Shown here piece by piece: positions 59,159 through 64,000 of a DNA stretch of 64,000 nt. How positions within the stretch are numbered: the stretch's first letter is position 1; each line of letters begins with the position of its first letter. This DNA comes from Acidiferrum sp963771295 (GTDB lineage Bacteria > Acidobacteriota > Terriglobia > Acidiferrales > UBA7541), in NCBI GenBank assembly GCA_963771295.1, contig CAVYTB010000004.1:138628-202627 (forward strand). Direction: 5' to 3'. A program made the position numbers and the translations under genes. The notes below the pieces were generated by a model. It saw only the letters and a list, made by a program, of their open reading frames with translations, made no database searches and was not told the origin of the DNA.

Positions 59159-60634
59159 ATGAACGAACACGGGAAGTCGGACAGACCTGTAGTACCTGAG
59201 AAATCCCCGAACAAGACTGGGAAACCGGAGGCGGAGGGGATGGAGGGAAGAGGTTTGACCAAAGGGAACCTGCCACAGCAAAACGCAACCCGGACACCGA
59301 GCCGGACTGTTGTGCCCAATGCGCTGGAGCGGGTACGTCAGGCAGCAAGAAAAGATAAGAAGCTACGGTTCACAGCGCTCCTGCACCACATCTACAACCT
59401 AGAAACACTTCGCATGGCCTACTTTCGTTTGAAGAAGGAAGCCTCGCCTGGTGTGGACGGGGAGACGTGGCGGAGCTACGGAGAGCAACTGGAGATTCAT
59501 CTCCAAAAACTCTGCGAGAGGCTGAAGCAAGGAGCGTATCGAGCAAAGCCGGTGAGAAGGGTGTACATCCCTAAGGAGGACGGGCGGCAAAGACCGCTAG
59601 GAGTAACGGCGCTGGAAGATAAGATCGTCCAGCGTGCGACGGTCGAGGTGCTGAACACCATCTACGAAACGGACTTTCTCGGTTTCTCATACGGGTTCCG
59701 GCCAAAGCGAAGCCAGCATCAAGCATTGGACGCGCTCTACACCGGACTGCTGACAAGAAAAGTGAGCTGGGTGCTTGATTTGGACATTCGCAGCTTTTTC
59801 GACAAGATTTCGCACGAATGGCTGGTGAAGTTCATCGAGCATCGAATTGCGGACCGACGCGTTGTGCGACTCATCCAGAAATGGTTGAATGCCGGCGTGT
59901 TGGAGGACGGGAAGCGGATACGGGTGGAAGCAGGTACACCCCAGGGCGGCAGTGCATCGCCGCTGCTGGCCAACGTCTACCTCCACTACGTCTTCGACCT
60001 GTGGGTTCAAGCGTGGCGCCGGAAACAAGCACACGGTGATGTCATCATCGTGCGATTTGCAGACGACATCGTCGTTGGATTCCAGGGAAAAGCGGATGCC
60101 AAGCGGTTCTGGGCAGAATTGACGGAACGAATGCGGAGATTCGACCTCGAACTGCATCCCGAGAAAACGCGCCTACTGGAGTTCGGACCATTTGCGATCC
60201 GAGACCGCCAGCGGCGTGGAGAAGGGAAACCTGAAACGTTCAACTTCCTTGGCTTTACGCATATCTGCGGAAAGAAAAGGAGTTCTGGATGTTTCACAGT
60301 GTTACGGCAGACGGTCCGCAAACGGTTACAAGCGAAGCTGAACGAGGTGAAAGCCGAGCTTCGGCGACGCATGCACCACCCTATCCCCGAAGTAGGTCAG
60401 TGGCTACGATCAGTGGTTGATGGACACAATCGCTACTACGGTGTGCCCATGAACGACGCTGCACTGCATCTCTTTCGACTCCAAGTAGGACGGCTGTGGC
60501 ATCGCGCTTTATCACGGCGCAGTCAGAACGGCCATGTCCCCTGGGATCGAATGCATCGGCTCATTGCTCACTGGCTGCATCCTGTTCGCATCTATCATCC
60601 TTATCCTCTGCGCCGCATGGGCGTTGTTACCTAA
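59159..60634 (+). CDS. ltrA: Group II intron reverse transcriptase/maturase
   Basis: 491 aa. RT blocks are in order: EASPGVDGETW, YIPKEDGRQRPLGVTALEDK, GFSYGFRPKRSQHQALDAL, WVLDLDIRSFFDKISHEWL (first catalytic Asp), GTPQGGSASPLLANVYLHY, and IVRFADDIVVGF with FADD at 300-303 in place of YADD. The maturase X domain follows (LNEVKAELRRRMHHPIPEVG, GHNRYYGVP). It ends LRRMGVVT with no HNH endonuclease domain. The ATG used gives the usual NEHGKSDRPVVPEKS start; an upstream GTG is in frame. Confidence 0.93.
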   Translation: MNEHGKSDRPVVPEKSPNKTGKPEAEGMEGRGLTKGNLPQQNATRTPSRTVVPNALERVRQAARKDKKLRFTALLHHIYNLETLRMAYFRLKKEASPGVDGETWRSYGEQLEIHLQKLCERLKQGAYRAKPVRRVYIPKEDGRQRPLGVTALEDKIVQRATVEVLNTIYETDFLGFSYGFRPKRSQHQALDALYTGLLTRKVSWVLDLDIRSFFDKISHEWLVKFIEHRIADRRVVRLIQKWLNAGVLEDGKRIRVEAGTPQGGSASPLLANVYLHYVFDLWVQAWRRKQAHGDVIIVRFADDIVVGFQGKADAKRFWAELTERMRRFDLELHPEKTRLLEFGPFAIRDRQRRGEGKPETFNFLGFTHICGKKRSSGCFTVLRQTVRKRLQAKLNEVKAELRRRMHHPIPEVGQWLRSVVDGHNRYYGVPMNDAALHLFRLQVGRLWHRALSRRSQNGHVPWDRMHRLIAHWLHPVRIYHPYPLRRMGVVT

Positions 60635-60639
60635 GGTAA

Positions 60640-60672
60640 GAGCCGGATGCGGGAAATCCGCTCGTCCGGATC
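60640..60672 (+). ncRNA. Group II intron domain V
   Basis: Hairpin GAGCCGGATGCGGG-AAAT-CCGCTCGTCCGGATC-type fold with the catalytic AGC near its 5' end. The domain VI stem follows (GGAGGGGGTCA ... CCCTACTCC) with a candidate branch-point A, then GAC at the 3' splice site. Confidence 0.82.
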
Positions 60673-60958
60673 CGCGGAGGGGGTCATGGGCAACTGTGAT
60701 CCCTACTCCGACCTCCCGAACCTATGGTCGTTAGCAATCACAGTCTACTCGGGTCGAGGAGCCGACATTGTTATTCCACTCCGAAGAGTGGTCTTGAGTT
60801 GTTCTTTTGACCTCTGCGTCAACGATCACGGCTCGTTTGTAATCTTTCGGTCCGGCTCGAGTCCGACCCAAACATCTCTTCGATCAAAACTTTGACCATG
60901 ATTAGTAATTCGAACTCCCTTCGCAGGGAGCGGGACGCCCAATCAAACTTCGGCTGTT

Positions 60959-62013
60959 CTTCACGCCATTTCTGGTTCCGAGCTGTCCCGCGTACGGACC
61001 CGAACTCTAAAGACTGCGAATACTCACGGCCATTCCGCCACATCCAGTACAACCGAACCGCCAGCCTGCGTCCCATCGCTATCTTGGCAATGCTTTTGTG
61101 TCGACGCATTGCCAGGTGCATGTACCGACGTCTCCAGTCAGGATCAGTGCGTGCCGCTGCTTGGGCTGCTTCCACCAACAAGAAGCGCAACAACGAATTG
61201 CTTTGCTTGCTGATGTGTCCGAGTCGGGGGTGCGAGCACTGGAGTCCTCGCATGGGATCATTCCCACGTACGTGCGATTTGCTTACCGCGTTGAAACCGC
61301 GTCGGAGTTCCGATGATCGACGCGGCACAAGATGCCGTCAGCGGACCGAGCCCCGGGATGCGTCATTCACCGCCGCACAGCCTCGGGTCGCTTCCGGGCT
61401 TCCCGTTCGACGGCTGCGGTTAATTCTTCAATCGTCGGATTCATGCGGTCGAGCAATTCCAACAGCCCTTGCCAACATCGACTAGCCGGTAGAGCTAACG
61501 CTAGCTTTTCTAACTGTGCTCGCCCTTGTTCGCTGAATAGTTTCTTCTTCCAGCGATAGCCCTCGTTCATCGCCAACGCATGCAACTGATTCATGATTCG
61601 TGTGCGCATCTGCACCAACCGATGCCGGTGCCAGAGAAGTTGTCGCAGATCCCGATTCTCCGGACCCGGTACCCAGATTTGTAGAAAGTTATTTTATTGC
61701 AACAGCCTGAGTAGAAGTCGGGCATCCTCGCGGTCGAACTTCTGCTTCTTCACACGCTTGGCTTTGATCTCCGCAGGATCTCCGATCCACAGCTCGAAAC
61801 CTAATTCAGCCAGTAGCCGCTCGAACCAACGTGAATATCCGGTAGCCTCCATGCCTACCCGCACGCAGATTCCTTCGCTGCTTCAGGTCTCAGTAAATTT
61901 CTCTGCTTGACCATCACTGTGGTTCAGTTCCTGTTCACCACACTACCTGTCTCTTCCACAAAAAATGCAATCGTCTGAAAGCTCGGGTGGTAATCTACGC
62001 CTACCAACATCAT
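60959..62013 (-). pseudogene. IS110-family transposase, degenerate second copy
   Basis: Same protein as the intact copy upstream but split into at least three frames: an N-terminal piece beginning MMLVGVDYHPSFQTIAFFVE, a middle piece from the RIMNQLHALAMNEGYRWKKK region, and a C-terminal piece with SKQSNSLLRFLLVEAAQAAA. The original stop is lost because the 3' end differs. Confidence 0.85.
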
Positions 62014-62025
62014 GTTCGGCTCCTT

Positions 62026-63934
62026 GTGCGCCGGGAAAACCGGTGAGGTGAAGTGAATGCAGAATGACGACTCGATGAAGGAATAGCCGAGCCACATCGA
62101 CCCCCAGTCATGCGGAGCCACTCGCGAGGGCGGCGTCGAAGCGTTGGCAGGGGAAAATATGGGGCGGGTATTCAGCCGCGTAAGAACTAACTCGGGGACG
62201 TCGACGCTGTAAGGAGAAGCGGAAAAGCGCCAGCCAGCACACCGATAACGCGAGGTGTGACGGGATCCTCGCGGTCAAAGACCCCCGTGCACGTATGGAA
62301 GCACCTCACAAGGAAACCGGGAGATCCCGTATTCACCCGGAGGTATCAAGGCCGGGGTGCGTCGGGAAGTCCAAAGACGTACGCCGACGATGAACGAACA
62401 CGGGAAGTCGGACAGACCTGTAGTACCTGAGAAATCCCCGAACAAGACTGGGAAACCGGAGGCGGAGGGGATGGAGGGAAGAGGTTTGACCAAAGGGAAC
62501 CTGCCACAGCAAAACGCAACCGGGACACCGAGCCGGACTGTTGTGCCCAATGCGCTGGAGCGGGTACGTCAGGCAGCAAGAAAAGATCAGAGCTACGGTT
62601 CACGGCGCTCCTGCACCACATCTACAACCTAGAAACACTTCGCATGGCCTACTTTCGTTTGAAGAAGGAAGCCTCGCCTGGTGTGGACGGGGAGACGTGG
62701 CGGAGCTACGGAGAGCAACTGGAGATTCATCTCCAAAAACTCTGCGAGAGGCTGAAGCAAGGAGCGTATCGAGCAAAGCCGGTGAGAAGGGTGTACATCC
62801 CTAAGGAGGACGGGCGGCAAAGACCGCTAGGAGTAACGGCGCTGGAAGATAAGATCGTCCAGCGTGCGACGGTCGAGGTGCTGAACACCATCTACGAAAC
62901 GGACTTTCTGGTTTCTCATACGGGTTCCGGCCAAAGCGAAGCCAGCATCAAGCATTGGACGCGCTCTACACCGGACTGCTGACAAGAAAAGTGAGCTGGG
63001 TGCTTGATTTGGACATTCGCAGCTTTTTCGACAAGATTTCGCACGAATGGCTGGTGAAGTTCATCGAGCATCGAATTGCGGACCGACGCGTTGTGCGACT
63101 CATCCAGAAATGGTTGAATGCCGGCGTGTTGGAGGACGGGAAGCGGATACGGGTGGAAGCAGGTACACCCCAGGGCGGCAGTGCATCGCCGCTGCTGGCC
63201 AACGTCTACCTCCACTACGTCTTCGACCTGGGTTCAAGCGTGGCGCCGGAAACAAGCACACGGTGATGTAATCATCGTGCGATTTGCAGACGACATCGTC
63301 GTTGGATTCCAGGGAAAAGCGGATGCCAAGCGGTTCTGGGCAGAATTGACGGAACGATGCGGAGATTCGACCTCGAACTGCATCCCGAGAAAACGCGCCT
63401 ACTGGAGTTCGGACCATTTGCGATCCGAGACCGCCAGCGGCGTGGAGAAGGGAAACCTGAAACGTTCAACTTCCTTGGCTTTACGCATATCTGCGGAAAG
63501 AAAAGGAGTTTGGATGTTTCAGATGTTACGGCAGACGGTCCGCAAACGGTTACAAGCGAAGCTGAACGAGGTGAAAGCCGAGCTTCGGCGACGCATGCAC
63601 CACCCTATCCCCGAAGTAGGTCAGTGGCTACGATCAGTGGTTGATGGACACAATCGCTACTACGGTGTGCCCATGAACGACGCTGCACTGCATCTCTTTC
63701 GACTCCAAGTAGGACGGCTGTGGCATCGCGCTTTATCACGGCGCAGTCAGAACGGCCATGTCCCCTGGGATCAATGCATCGGCTCATTGCTCACTGGCTG
63801 CATCCTGTTCGCATCTATCATCCTTATCCTCTGCGCCGCATGGGCGTTGTTACCTAAGGTAAGAGCCGGATAGGGAAATCCGCTCGTCCGGATCCGCGGA
63901 GGGGGTCATGGGCAACTGTGATCCCTACTCCGAC
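62026..63934 (+). mobile_element. Group II intron, degenerate second copy
   Basis: Begins GTGCGCCGGG and ends at the AC after the domain VI stem, at the same site relative to the transposase start as in copy one. Domain V has lost bases (GAGCCGGATAGGG instead of GAGCCGGATGCGGG), which should disrupt its lower helix, so splicing is doubtful. Confidence 0.82.
62390..63857 (+). pseudogene. Group II intron reverse transcriptase, degenerate second copy
   Basis: The same protein as the intact LtrA-like copy but broken by at least four indels into pieces: the N-terminus to about RQAARKDQS, MAYFRLKKEASPGVDGETWR onward, the SWVLDLDIRSFFDKISHEWL to ANVYLHYVFDL piece, and a piece with the FADD box and maturase end. 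No functional product is expected. Confidence 0.85.
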
Positions 63935-64000
63935 CTCCCGAACCTATCGTCGTTAGCAATCACAGTCTACTCGGGTCGAGGAGCCGACATTGTTATGCAA

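Larger units (their letters stand above)
58800..60712 (+). mobile_element. Group II intron
   Basis: About 1.9 kb starting with the 5' signature GTGCG and ending with the domain VI stem and AC. Domain I-III sequence precedes the reverse transcriptase frame, and domains V and VI follow it. The 5' exon ends ...TTCGGCTCCTT, just in front of the IS110 transposase start; the 3' exon begins CTCCCGAACC. Boundaries are read from consensus signals, not from an empty site. Confidence 0.8.
57505..60773. mobile_element. IS110-family element carrying a group II intron (intact copy)
   Basis: Bounded by 13-bp inverted repeats TAACAATGTCGGC and GCCGACATTGTTA, which may be the subterminal repeats of an IS1111-type IS110 element. 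Inside are a complete transposase (minus strand) and a complete group II intron (plus strand) inserted 12 bp upstream of the transposase start codon. Most of this unit is repeated immediately downstream. Confidence 0.7.
60776..63997. mobile_element. Tandem second copy of the IS110 + group II intron unit (degenerate)
   Basis: Starting at CCACTCCGAAGAGTGG, the sequence repeats that from 57551 onward with an offset of about 3225 bases, to the final GCCGACATTGTTAT. It lacks the leftmost ~45 bp. Differences from copy one are mostly single-base losses and small substitutions scattered along the whole length, so no protein frame survives intact. Confidence 0.88.

Noticed and set aside
57541..63997. 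CRISPR array or other short-spaced repeats
   Set aside because: The repetition at the end of the window is one long tandem unit of mobile DNA; no short regularly spaced repeats or cas genes were seen anywhere in the window.

Overview
The window looks like a chromosome segment of an Acidobacteriota (probably Terriglobia / subdivision 1) bacterium. This is inferred from gene content: a ~1280-residue Oar-like TonB-dependent receptor with an N-terminal carboxypeptidase-regulatory-like domain, three exported FG-GAP/VCBS + ASPIC/UnbV (CRTAC1-type) proteins, long TPR proteins, a LacI regulator beside galactosidases, and several IS and group II intron copies. No rRNA or marker gene is present to fix the species.

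1-28 kb is a galactoside/glycan utilisation locus. It starts with the tail of a GH2 enzyme and a complete GH97 enzyme (+). A minus-strand block follows: two CRTAC1-like proteins, a TPR protein, and a 1278-aa FG-GAP/UnbV/thioredoxin-fold/TPR fusion. A LacI-family repressor is divergent from a TonB-dependent receptor whose promoter carries a LacI-type operator just after the -10. Behind the receptor, co-directionally, lie an exported TPR protein, a TAT-exported alkaline-phosphatase-superfamily protein, an unknown protein, a GH42 beta-galactosidase, a GH36 alpha-galactosidase, a zinc alcohol dehydrogenase and a short-chain dehydrogenase. Together they suggest outer-membrane uptake, hydrolysis of alpha- and beta-galactosides and oxidation of the sugars.

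28-33 kb is the most interesting part: a tightly coupled cluster (mostly ATGA or TGATG junctions) of a large secreted protein, a 61-aa peptide with a YxxPxF leader motif and two Cys near its end, an S26-type Ser/His peptidase, an HPr-kinase-like protein, a PqqD-like peptide-binding protein and a radical SAM/SPASM enzyme. I read it as a candidate RiPP pathway that has lasso-like leader and kinase features but no lasso cyclase. A Tyr/Gly-rich secreted protein, another secreted protein and a tRNA-Arg follow.

36.8-55 kb is an accessory region. It has a tyrosine integrase beside the tRNA with a HTH/excisionase-like gene, an IS1634-type element with 19-bp inverted repeats, a truncated DUF1254 gene fused to an IS3-like remnant, small zinc-ribbon proteins, a receiver-HisKA_3 kinase, an IS66-like remnant and a lytic transglycosylase. 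Beyond these is a second integrative element (47.2-55.2 kb): pentapeptide protein, second tyrosine integrase, ribbon-helix-helix protein, a minus-strand early block, a 500-bp divergent control region with an 8-bp-arm dyad, and a plus-strand block of about nine mostly unknown genes ending in a cold-shock-like protein. Several of its reading frames appear broken by one-base indels.

55.2-64 kb is a pile-up of mobile DNA: an IS110 fragment, a frameshifted IS1380-type transposase, and a ~3.2-kb unit repeated head to tail. The unit is an IS110-family transposase with a group II intron (reverse transcriptase, domain V and VI visible) placed 12 bp upstream of the transposase start. The first copy is intact and the second is broken by many small indels.
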